Positions 7,555 to 14,526 of a stretch of 15,551 nucleotides of DNA are shown here, piece after piece. Source of the stretch: JADJLQ01 sp034439915 (GTDB taxonomy: Bacteria; Bacteroidota; Bacteroidia; Chitinophagales; Saprospiraceae); NCBI GenBank assembly GCA_034439915.1, contig JAWXBI010000165.1, positions 1-15,551 on the forward strand. Direction: 5' to 3'. Position numbers and translations under genes: made by a program. Numbering within the stretch: position 1 is the stretch's first letter; every line of letters starts with the position of its first letter. The notes beneath the pieces were generated by a model, which saw only the letters and a list, made by a program, of their open reading frames with translations, ran no database searches and was not told the origin of the DNA.

Positions 7555-8702
7555 AAATCTTACTTGCGCTTAATAGCTTTAAAGGGTCCTGCTCCTCCCT
7601 GCAGGCCAACAAGGCAATAAAATCAGGAATTCCATTAAATAATCCCGGAGACGCTTGTACCGCATTTCCTCTGTGTGACGGGGGAGATGGGTCATTGGAA
7701 GCATTGCAATACCATCTTAACCTATCCTCTGTCAGGGTAACCACAAGCGATGTTTTGGGGAAAAAAATCACCAGTACCTATCTCTGGGACCCGTTGCACG
7801 CTAAAGCGTATATTGAATTGGCTGCCGCTTCAGGGATTGCCCGACTTGGAAAACGGACCAATAATATACTGGCAGCGAATACCGAGGGAACAGGAAAGTT
7901 GATTCTGCATGCCTTAAAAAGAAAACCGGAGTGTATCGTACTTTTGGTAGGAGGAAGCGCAACCAATGATGCCGGTTGGGGTATCCTGCATTCTATGGGT
8001 CTTGAGTTTTTGGATCGTCATAATCGAACTTTAGATCCGATTCCATCAAATTTAATTCATGTACGGTCTGTTTCTATTAGTGCTCTAAAAACTTATGGGA
8101 GTACCCGTTTTGAAATCTGGACTGATGTAACCAATCCATTTACCGGTCCCTCCGGTGCTGTTGCGATTTATTCGAAACAAAAAGGGGCAAACCAATCCCA
8201 GCAAAATAAATTAGAATCCGGCATGTTAAACTTTGCTGCAGTGATCCGCTCTCAATTCGGGGTAGATCTGCAGAAAATACAAGGAACAGGAGCAGCCGGT
8301 GGGGTCGGAGGGGGGTTGACTGGAATAATTGGAGCAGAAATCCATCATGGTACACAGAAAATCCTTGATTTAATGGAATTCGAAAAAGCAGTTTCAGAAC
8401 ACGATCTCATCCTAACTGGAGAAGGGGCTCTTGATCAACAGACCCGATATGGCAAGTTGGTGCATGGCGTATTAAAAATAGCTCACTGTCACAGGAAACC
8501 GGTCATTGGAGTATGCGGTCACTTGAATTTGACAGCATCAGAGATCCGTCGAATGGGTTTTTTGGCAGCATTTTCAATCGTGCCGGGACCGGTAAGCCTG
8601 GACTATGCCATAGGACATGCCCTGAATTTATTAAAAGACTTTGGAAAGAACCTGAAAGCCGTATTGGATTTCAGTTATTCTTCTTCATCCAACAGGGAGT
8701 GA
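7551..8702 (+). CDS. glxK: Glycerate 2-kinase (GlxK/GarK, type I)
   Basis: A 383-residue glycerate kinase that phosphorylates D-glycerate to 2-phosphoglycerate, feeding it into glycolysis. Family landmarks in order: NSFKGS at 8-13 (most relatives have DSFKGS; Asn for Asp is a tolerated variant), LCDGGDGS (41-48), VGGSATNDAG (133-142), TDVTNPFTG with the following QKGA (about 191-213), and TGEGALDQQTRYGK (289-302). The length agrees with the family. Its ATG overlaps the stop of the upstream Gfo/Idh gene (ATGA), indicating translational coupling. The last 28 bases overlap the 3' end of xseB on the opposite strand, leaving no room for a terminator between these convergent genes. The coupling suggests the oxidoreductase may supply or use a related hydroxy-acid, but that is inference. 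Confidence 0.93.
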   Translation: MKILLALNSFKGSCSSLQANKAIKSGIPLNNPGDACTAFPLCDGGDGSLEALQYHLNLSSVRVTTSDVLGKKITSTYLWDPLHAKAYIELAAASGIARLGKRTNNILAANTEGTGKLILHALKRKPECIVLLVGGSATNDAGWGILHSMGLEFLDRHNRTLDPIPSNLIHVRSVSISALKTYGSTRFEIWTDVTNPFTGPSGAVAIYSKQKGANQSQQNKLESGMLNFAAVIRSQFGVDLQKIQGTGAAGGVGGGLTGIIGAEIHHGTQKILDLMEFEKAVSEHDLILTGEGALDQQTRYGKLVHGVLKIAHCHRKPVIGVCGHLNLTASEIRRMGFLAAFSIVPGPVSLDYAIGHALNLLKDFGKNLKAVLDFSYSSSSNRE

Positions 8703-8887
8703 ACCTCCGATTCAATATTTCTCAGTTTAAGCTGGCAATACTGGATGAGTTCTTGTGCTTTCCTGACCAGGTCAGCCAATTGATCCACGGAAGTATTTTC
8801 ATCCTGCAATTCGAGAATAATTTTATCCAGAGCATGTTTAGCCGCTTCAAAACTTAGGTCGTTTTTTTTTGATTTTGCCATAGTCAT
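8675..8887 (-). CDS. xseB: Exodeoxyribonuclease VII small subunit
   Basis: A 70-residue protein with the XseB pattern: SFEAAKHALDKIILELQ, then a short turn, then SVDQLADLVRKAQELIQYCQLKL. Two amphipathic helices wrap the large subunit in the XseA-XseB complex, which degrades single-stranded DNA from both ends. The ATG at 8887 overlaps the xseA stop by 4 bases (ATGA); a second in-frame ATG at 8881 is also possible. The coding end (EEE then TAA) lies inside the 3' end of the convergent glycerate kinase gene, a 28-base overlap in which both strands are coding. Confidence 0.9.
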   Translation of the reverse strand: MTMAKSKKNDLSFEAAKHALDKIILELQDENTSVDQLADLVRKAQELIQYCQLKLRNIESEVHSLLDEEE

Positions 8888-10128
8888 ATTGGATCTGTTG
8901 ATGAATGGACAATACTGTAAATATTTCCCAATGCCACCCTGGTTTCCAACGTGTCCCCATCGTTGACCTGTGTATTGTCTTTTATTAATTCCCCTTTACA
9001 AAATGTCAGGCTATAACCCCGCTGCAGCAATACTCTGGGATCCAATAGTTTTATTTTTTGTGACGCATTGTCCAGGGAAAGATGTTCTGATTTTAACCGA
9101 TGCGAAGCGTGAAATGTAAGTTCTTTCAGGGAATGGCTCAGGTTGATGTTTTTTCGTTGAATGAGATGTAAACTCTGTTCTTTGACCTGATGGCCCAGAT
9201 AGTGTAAATCTTTTTGATACCCGTGAATTAAATGCCTTACACTTTTTTCCAAATTGCGGTATAAAGTAATCAGTTGGGATTCAAAACGAAGGTTATGATC
9301 AATGACGTAATTGGCTACAGCAGTCGGGGTTTTCAAGCTGGTATGGGCTACAAGGTCAGCAATGGACTGATCAATATCATGTCCGATTCCGGTGATGACA
9401 GGGAAAGCGGAATTGGCTATTGCGGTGCACAGTTGCAGGCCGTCAAAAGCTGCGAGATCCAGTTTGGAGCCCCCTCCACGAATAAGTACAATAGCGTCAT
9501 AGTTGATCCGGGAGCGGTGTATATCTTTGAGGGCTTTGAGGATTTCTCTTTCCATATTTTTCCCCTGCATCGCGGCAGGATACAATTCGCAATCAAAAGC
9601 AAACTGATAAGAATTGTCCTGGAGATGGTTGACAAAATCCTGGAGGCCGGCTGCTTTTTCTGATGAGATGATGGCCAATTTTTGTAAGACTGCCGGAAAA
9701 TAAAGTTGTTTGTTTTTTTCTAATAAACCGGCAGTAGTGAGTTGGGCCAGAATTTCCCTTCGTTTTAATTCAAGCATGCCCAGGGTATAGGTCGTATCAA
9801 TATCTTCTACGCTGAATTTAAGGCCATAGCGTTCACTGAATTCAACTTTGACCTTGAGGAGGACCTGTATCCCTTTTTGTAAAAGTTGATTTAACTGAGC
9901 CCCGGTCTTATGTTCAATGAATTTCAGGTTGCGGTACCAAATCGCTGCACTGGCCTGGGCTATTACTTCATCCGATTCCGACTGTTTTTCGACCAGATCG
10001 AGGTAACAATGGCCTCTGGAAAAACTGAGTTGATTGATTTCCGCCCGGATCCAAAGTGGTTCAGTAAAATTCAGGGCTATTACTTGCCGGATGTATTCAT
10101 TGAGTTCAAATAATGAAATAGCGTTCAA
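8884..10128 (-). CDS. xseA: Exodeoxyribonuclease VII large subunit
   Basis: A 414-residue catalytic subunit of exonuclease VII, which cuts single-stranded DNA into oligonucleotides in repair and recombination. An N-terminal OB fold (about 1-110) starts with SLFELNEYIRQVI and WIRAEINQLS and includes GHCYLDL (39-45). The catalytic domain follows, with IRGGGSKLDLAAFD (216-229) and GIGHDIDQSIADLVAHTS (247-264) then KTPTAVA (266-272). It is a little shorter than the E. coli protein, mainly in the C-terminal helical region. The start is TTG at 10126-10128: an in-frame TGA lies four codons upstream, and the N-terminal family motif begins immediately, so no ATG alternative is credible. It begins 13 bases after the sucC stop, and xseB overlaps its end. 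Expression may depend on read-through from sucC. Confidence 0.93.
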   Translation of the reverse strand: MNAISLFELNEYIRQVIALNFTEPLWIRAEINQLSFSRGHCYLDLVEKQSESDEVIAQASAAIWYRNLKFIEHKTGAQLNQLLQKGIQVLLKVKVEFSERYGLKFSVEDIDTTYTLGMLELKRREILAQLTTAGLLEKNKQLYFPAVLQKLAIISSEKAAGLQDFVNHLQDNSYQFAFDCELYPAAMQGKNMEREILKALKDIHRSRINYDAIVLIRGGGSKLDLAAFDGLQLCTAIANSAFPVITGIGHDIDQSIADLVAHTSLKTPTAVANYVIDHNLRFESQLITLYRNLEKSVRHLIHGYQKDLHYLGHQVKEQSLHLIQRKNINLSHSLKELTFHASHRLKSEHLSLDNASQKIKLLDPRVLLQRGYSLTFCKGELIKDNTQVNDGDTLETRVALGNIYSIVHSSTDPI

Positions 10129-10141
10129 TGGAGGTGTTCAG

Positions 10142-11350
10142 TTATTTTTCCTGCAGGGCTTCTTTGACCAACTGAGCAGCATCTTTTAAAAGAATAGCTG
10201 ATCTTACCCTCAACCCGGATTGATCAATGATATCTTTTGCCAATTCAGCATTGGTCCCCTGCAGTCGAACTATGATTGGAATTGGAATCTCACCGATATT
10301 TTTATAGGCATCTACTACCCCCTGGGCTACCCGGTCACACCGCACGATGCCTCCGAAAATATTTATTAAAATAGCTTTTACTGCCGGGTCTTTCAGAATG
10401 ATCCGAAATGCTTGTTCTACCCGTGCTGCATCTGCTGTGCCTCCGACGTCGAGGAAATTTGCCGGTTCACCTCCGGATAATTTGATAATATCCATCGTCG
10501 CCATGGCCAACCCGGCCCCATTGACCATACAGCCTACATTCCCGTCCAGGCTTACATAATTTAGGTTGAATGCTTTTGCCTCGACTTCTGCCGGGTCCTC
10601 TTCATCGGTATCGCGCTGGGCTTCCAGTTCCGGGTGTCGATATAAAGCATTGTCATCCAGTGCAACCTTACAATCAACTGCTATGATATTGCCAAATCCA
10701 TCTCTAAGGCAGGGATTAATTTCAAATAAAGTCGCATCCGATTCAACAAATGCGGTATAAAGTTTCTGAATAAACTTAACCATATTTTTAAATGCGTCGC
10801 CTTCAAGTCCCAGTTTGAACGCGATATTTCTGGACTGAAAACCCAACAAACCCAGGAGGGGATGTATATATTCTTTATGAACCAGCTGCGGGGTATGTTC
10901 AGCAACGGCCTCTATGTCCATACCGCCTTCCGTAGAATAGATAATGACATTGGCTTTTTTCTCCCGATCGGTCAATATGGAAACATAATATTCTTTACAA
11001 ACGTCAAAACTGGGTTTAAACGAGTCCTCGGTCACCAGGATTTTGCGGACCAACTTACCAGCTCCGTTCATTCCGCCTGGGGTCTGGGGAGTTTTGAGCA
11101 TCATTCCTATTATCTGCCCTGCTACCTGACCGGCCTGATCCCTGTTTTTTACCACTTTTACTCCTCCGCCTTTGCCCCTTCCTCCTGCGTGGATTTGGGC
11201 TTTAATAACCGCTATCGGGGAATGCGACGCTGCGGCAATCTCATCATAAGCCGATAAAGCGTCTTCTACAGTGGTGGCCAACTTGCCTTCCTGTATGGCA
11301 ATGTCAAATTTTTTCAGGAGTGCTTTGCCCTGGAATTCATGGAGATTCAT
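10142..11350 (-). CDS. sucC: Succinyl-CoA synthetase (ADP-forming) beta subunit
   Basis: A 402-residue beta subunit of succinyl-CoA synthetase, the TCA-cycle enzyme that couples succinyl-CoA cleavage to ATP or GTP formation. The N-terminus MNLHEFQGKALL is the family signature. The ATP-grasp nucleotide-binding region has AQIHAGGRGKGGGVK (51-65) and FEINPCLRD (209-217; most homologues have Leu where this has Cys214). The C-terminal CoA-ligase-type domain has GNVGCMVNGAGLAMATMD (270-287), FLDVGGTA (299-306) and NIFGGIVRCD (330-339). The open frame continues upstream to 11401, but ATG at 11350 matches the family start. The alpha subunit sucD, which carries the phosphohistidine, is not in the window. 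It heads a minus-strand run with xseA (13-base gap) and xseB, and diverges from the DUF4442 gene across 68 bases. Confidence 0.95.
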   Translation of the reverse strand: MNLHEFQGKALLKKFDIAIQEGKLATTVEDALSAYDEIAAASHSPIAVIKAQIHAGGRGKGGGVKVVKNRDQAGQVAGQIIGMMLKTPQTPGGMNGAGKLVRKILVTEDSFKPSFDVCKEYYVSILTDREKKANVIIYSTEGGMDIEAVAEHTPQLVHKEYIHPLLGLLGFQSRNIAFKLGLEGDAFKNMVKFIQKLYTAFVESDATLFEINPCLRDGFGNIIAVDCKVALDDNALYRHPELEAQRDTDEEDPAEVEAKAFNLNYVSLDGNVGCMVNGAGLAMATMDIIKLSGGEPANFLDVGGTADAARVEQAFRIILKDPAVKAILINIFGGIVRCDRVAQGVVDAYKNIGEIPIPIIVRLQGTNAELAKDIIDQSGLRVRSAILLKDAAQLVKEALQEK

Positions 11351-11418
11351 ATATTTAAAAAATTGTGATGCGAAAATAAGTATTATTGAAAGATTAATCA
11401 CAATATTTGAACTGTATC

Positions 11419-11916
11419 ATGAATGAACAGACTTTAGCCCGGCTGAGAAACAGGTGGAAGATGTACGGTTATTTCCTGCTTGACCTCCCCGGAGCATTTT
11501 TTTTCGGTTTGAGGATTAAATCGATCGATTTAGAACGATCTGTCGTACAGGTTCCATATCGCTGGAGTACTAAAAACCCTTTTCAATCTATATATTTTGC
11601 TGCGCTTTCTGCTGCAGCAGAATTATCCACCGGCATTCTGGCTTTAGCAGCTGTGGAGGGTAAGTCGATGTCTATGCTGGTCACCAAAGTACAAGGTGAA
11701 TTTCTGAAAAAAGCAAGGGGTATTATTTTTTTTGAATGCAATGACGTGGCCGCATTGATGGAAGCAGTTGAATTCGCCCGAACCCATGAACAAGGCTCAA
11801 ACGTAACCTTACAATCCACCGGCAAAAATGAACAGGGTGAGGTAGTGGCTGTATTTAACTTTCAATGGTCTTTTAGAAAAAAGCCAGGCAAGGGTTCCGT
11901 GCAGACGGCAGCTTAG
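11419..11916 (+). CDS. DUF4442 domain protein (hotdog-fold, thioesterase-like)
   Basis: A 165-residue protein matching DUF4442, a branch of the hotdog-fold superfamily that includes acyl-CoA thioesterases. Seen in the sequence: an aromatic N-terminal segment (KMYGYFLLDLPGAFFFGLRI, 14-33), then the central hotdog helix NPFQSIYFAALSAAAELSTG (53-72), then beta-strand-rich sequence to the end. No enzymatic activity can be assigned; a thioesterase-like role is inferred from the fold only. ATG at 11419 is preferred to the in-frame TTG at 11407. It is convergent with the M43 protease gene, and the stop codons overlap: TAG here (11914-11916) and TAA on the other strand (11913-11915) share bases within TTAG. 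Confidence 0.82.
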   Translation: MNEQTLARLRNRWKMYGYFLLDLPGAFFFGLRIKSIDLERSVVQVPYRWSTKNPFQSIYFAALSAAAELSTGILALAAVEGKSMSMLVTKVQGEFLKKARGIIFFECNDVAALMEAVEFARTHEQGSNVTLQSTGKNEQGEVVAVFNFQWSFRKKPGKGSVQTAA

Positions 11917-13412
11917 AGTATTAATAATTTTCGACTCGCTAACCCTTGTTGTCCTTGCAGAACCAGGGAGTATATACCAGGTTTAAGTGCATTTATATTC
12001 AGTGACTTGTTGTTTAAACCACTGTTAAACCGTTCTGAAGCAAACTGTATCACTTGTTTACCCGTTAAATCGTAGATAGACACGTTTCCGAAGAATGGCG
12101 AATAACAATCTAAGACCAGGTTGAGTTGTTTTTGATTTTGAATTGGATTGGGAAACAAGGATAAGCTTTTCACCTGTGGCAGATCTTTGACCGCAGTAAG
12201 CGCACCGGCTTTAAAGGTAAAACGGGGTGCATCTTTAAAACAGGTGGAATATTCGTTGAACGGTATGACCCTCCAATGATACGTACGGTTGACTATGAGG
12301 TTGTTGATTTTTAACTTGGTTTCTTTAGTAATAAAATTCTGGACAAATAATTCAAAGGTTGGGACGACATCATACTGAACCAGGTAAGAAGTTGCGCCAG
12401 GTACTGCTTCCCAATCAAGGGTCACGGTATCCGCACTGACGGTGGGAGCACCGTTAGGAGGACTGATTAATTTGGCAGTTTCAGTAATAGTCGTCGTGAC
12501 CGGTGGGGAAGTGCCCCGGATATCTCTCCGGTTGGTACTGTTGAAGCTGGCCAGTGCGGCATCCTTTTGTTGTGGGGTAAATATGTAATTGGAACAACCA
12601 AAAAAATAATTCATAAAATTATTGGTTTGGGGTTTGACCAGTTTGCCATTAGGATCCATGGCTTGCAGGGAATAGGAACAACTATTGGCTCCGAAATTGT
12701 AATCCGCCGGAGTATCACAAAAACCATCACCCACGTTTTTGGGTCCGCAATTGGAACTGTCAGCATATTCGTTGATGGTTATACCGTCTGGGGCAAATAT
12801 TTTTACCGGGTTGCCGTGTTTGACAGGATCCCAGGCTTCACTATCCCATCCATGGAAAGTATGTGGAAGGCTGAGATAATGACCAACTTCATGCGGTGCG
12901 ACTCTTACATCCGCAATATATTCTTTCTGGATTACAATAAAATCACTGGACGAACCGGGAGGGCCGGAGTAATAGCCTGCGACGCCATCCAGGATCTTAT
13001 GGGTAATGAAAATATTGATTGCTGTTTTATCTTTATTCAGTTGAATCTGTAAGGTTCCCCCTGAAGATCGTGGTGATTCAGCAATGGTAGAATTATTGAG
13101 TTGTTTTAACTCTTTAATATAAAATTGAAGGTCGATATCTTTATAGGCTACATTCAATTGGCAAATCATACGAAGGGCATTGAGGGGAGAGACAGCACCA
13201 GTCCCGTCGTTGAGTGCTACCAGGAAAACTTTAACCGGGATATAATTAACCGCACCCCGTTGAAATTGAAAATTTTTAAACGTTTCACGGTTTCTGAGCA
13301 TTTCCTGCTTTATATCTTCCAGATATTCTGTACCACATACACCGATCTTTTGCTCCTGGGAATAAACGGTATGAACAAAACATAACCAAACTACTAGTTG
13401 AATTAATTTCAT
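11913..13412 (-). CDS. Secreted M43 (pappalysin-type) zinc metalloprotease with T9SS sorting domain
   Basis: A 499-residue secreted metalloprotease. A signal peptide (1-19, MKLIQLVVWLCFVHTVYSQ) is followed by a short segment with CGTEY (26-30). The zinc site is HEVGHYLSLPH (174-184: His174, Glu175, His178, His184), the extended metzincin motif. GDGFCDTPADYN (228-239) is characteristic of M43 pappalysins, and NNFMNYF (264-270) supplies the Met-turn. Residues about 312-402 look like a fibronectin type III-like domain. The last ~85 residues (SLFPNPIQ... IYDLTGKQV... LKPGIYSLVLQG) are a type A T9SS C-terminal sorting domain, so export across the outer membrane is expected. The open frame reaches 13442, but ATG at 13412 gives the signal peptide. 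It probably degrades extracellular protein; substrate unknown. Confidence 0.92.
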   Translation of the reverse strand: MKLIQLVVWLCFVHTVYSQEQKIGVCGTEYLEDIKQEMLRNRETFKNFQFQRGAVNYIPVKVFLVALNDGTGAVSPLNALRMICQLNVAYKDIDLQFYIKELKQLNNSTIAESPRSSGGTLQIQLNKDKTAINIFITHKILDGVAGYYSGPPGSSSDFIVIQKEYIADVRVAPHEVGHYLSLPHTFHGWDSEAWDPVKHGNPVKIFAPDGITINEYADSSNCGPKNVGDGFCDTPADYNFGANSCSYSLQAMDPNGKLVKPQTNNFMNYFFGCSNYIFTPQQKDAALASFNSTNRRDIRGTSPPVTTTITETAKLISPPNGAPTVSADTVTLDWEAVPGATSYLVQYDVVPTFELFVQNFITKETKLKINNLIVNRTYHWRVIPFNEYSTCFKDAPRFTFKAGALTAVKDLPQVKSLSLFPNPIQNQKQLNLVLDCYSPFFGNVSIYDLTGKQVIQFASERFNSGLNNKSLNINALKPGIYSLVLQGQQGLASRKLLIL

Positions 13413-13420
13413 GTGTCTTA

Positions 13421-13428
13421 CAAAATTA
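13421..13428 (-). promoter_or_regulatory. Possible -7 box (TAATTTTG) upstream of the M43 protease gene
   Basis: On the minus strand TAATTTTG fits TAnnTTTG exactly and ends eight bases before the ATG at 13412. No TTG occurs at the usual 19-21-base spacing upstream, so this is only a half-promoter match. It shares the divergent region with the mdh promoter. Confidence 0.3.
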
Positions 13429-13470
13429 ACAGAAATTATCAATCTAAAACCCGAATAAGCTGCTAATATC

Positions 13471-13501
13471 TTTGTCGATTGATCTGCTCGGCTTAAATTT
13501 G
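13471..13501 (+). promoter_or_regulatory. Bacteroidota-type promoter for mdh (TTTG - 19 nt - TAAATTTG)
   Basis: TTTG at 13471-13474, a 19-base spacer, then TAAATTTG at 13494-13501. This matches the primary sigma factor consensus of Bacteroidota (-33 TTTG, -7 TAnnTTTG) in both elements and in spacing. It would start transcription about 5-8 bases after the -7 box, leaving a leader of roughly 25 bases before the mdh ATG at 13535. The leader is A/T-rich with no Shine-Dalgarno sequence, as usual in this phylum. Confidence 0.78.
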
Positions 13502-13507
13502 TAGCCG
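13489..13507. repeat. Inverted repeat enclosing the mdh -7 box
   Basis: CGGCT at 13489-13493 and AGCCG at 13503-13507 form a perfect 5-bp inverted repeat around nine bases that contain the whole -7 box of the mdh promoter. It could be an operator for a repressor that competes with sigma. It is short enough to arise by chance; no known regulator consensus is recognised. Confidence 0.4.
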
Positions 13508-13534
13508 AAAAATTATATTAAATAAAAGTGTAAT

Positions 13535-14467
13535 ATGAGTAAAGTTACCGTTATCGGGGCTGGTAATGTGGGTGCGACCTGTGCCAATGTGCTGGCTCAC
13601 CAGGATATTGTCAATGAAATTGTCATGCTCGACATTGCCGGGGATATGGCAAGAGGAAAAGCACTGGACACCTGGCAGCAGGCACCCATAGACGAATACA
13701 GCACCCGGGTAAAAGGCACAGATAATTACGCAGATACTGCCGGTTCGGACATCGTTATCATCACTGCCGGGGTACCCCGAAAACCCGGTATGAGCCGGGA
13801 CGACCTGATTTCAACCAATGCAAAGATTGTCAGCGGAGTGACCAGGTCTATTCTTCAACATACTCCGGATCCTATCCTGATCGTCGTATCGAATCCTTTG
13901 GATGTAATGACTTATGCCGCTCAAAAGACCTCAGGGCTTCCAACATCCAAGGTTATGGGTATGGCGGGGATTTTGGATACGGCCAGGTACCGAGCTTTTC
14001 TGGCTGAAGCGCTGCAAGTATCTCCAAAAGACATACAGGCCGTATTGTTGGGCGGACATGGCGATACTATGGTTCCCTTACCCCGCTATACTACCATAAG
14101 CGGCATACCTGTTACAGAACTCATCGACGCTGAAGCCCTCCATGCCATCGTCGAACGCACCAAAGGGGGTGGGGGAGAATTGGTAAAACTAATGGGAACA
14201 TCTGCCTGGTATGCTCCTGGTGCAGCGGCAGCACAAATGGCGGTCGCTATACTAAAAGATGAAAACCGTATTTTTCCTTGTTGTATCCGTATGGAAGGGC
14301 AGCATGGGTTGCAAGACGTCTATCTGGGCTTGCCGGTAAAACTGGGAAAAGGGGGTATCAAACAAATCATTGAACTTAAACTCAATGAGGAGGAAATGAA
14401 ATTATTGCAGGCGTCTGCGGCCTCTGTCAAATCGGTGATGGATGCTTATGATGCACTGGGTCTCTGA
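13535..14467 (+). CDS. mdh: Malate dehydrogenase (NAD-dependent, LDH-like type)
   Basis: A 310-residue malate dehydrogenase that interconverts malate and oxaloacetate in the TCA cycle, of the LDH-like class common in Bacteroidota. Seen: the NAD loop GAGNVG (8-13), the acidic residue Asp33 after the second strand that selects NAD over NADP, TAGVPRKPGMSRDD (77-90) with Arg82 in the position that distinguishes malate from lactate dehydrogenases and Arg88 on the mobile loop, VSNPLD (118-123), MAGILDTARYR (143-153) with the substrate-binding Arg151, and GGHGDTMVP (173-181) with catalytic His175. The length is normal. A well-matched promoter lies 34-64 bases upstream. A secreted hypothetical protein follows after 59 bases on the same strand and may be cotranscribed. 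The gene diverges from the M43 protease. Confidence 0.96.
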   Translation: MSKVTVIGAGNVGATCANVLAHQDIVNEIVMLDIAGDMARGKALDTWQQAPIDEYSTRVKGTDNYADTAGSDIVIITAGVPRKPGMSRDDLISTNAKIVSGVTRSILQHTPDPILIVVSNPLDVMTYAAQKTSGLPTSKVMGMAGILDTARYRAFLAEALQVSPKDIQAVLLGGHGDTMVPLPRYTTISGIPVTELIDAEALHAIVERTKGGGGELVKLMGTSAWYAPGAAAAQMAVAILKDENRIFPCCIRMEGQHGLQDVYLGLPVKLGKGGIKQIIELKLNEEEMKLLQASAASVKSVMDAYDALGL

Positions 14468-14490
14468 ATTTTAACATAAGGATAGTATCT

Positions 14491-14506
14491 CAGGCCAAAT
14501 GGTCTG
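14491..14506 (+). other. Small hairpin between mdh and the next gene
   Basis: CAGGCC and GGTCTG pair over six positions (one G-T wobble), with an AAAT loop. No T-run follows, so it is unlikely to be a full terminator. It could slow transcription or stabilise the mdh message. Weak. Confidence 0.25.
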
Positions 14507-14526
14507 CGTTAATCTTCTGATTTACC

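Noticed and set aside
10129..10141. A possible ribosome binding site in the 13-base sucC-xseA gap.
   Set aside because: The minus strand reads CACCTCC, the complement of a Shine-Dalgarno sequence and not the sequence itself. Read-through coupling is more likely.
10862..11257. A 131-codon plus-strand open frame opposite sucC.
   Set aside because: sucC is intact and highly recognisable; this frame has no family signature.
12567..13052. A 161-codon plus-strand open frame opposite the M43 protease.
   Set aside because: It is antisense to the catalytic domain, including the zinc motif, which is clearly the coding strand.
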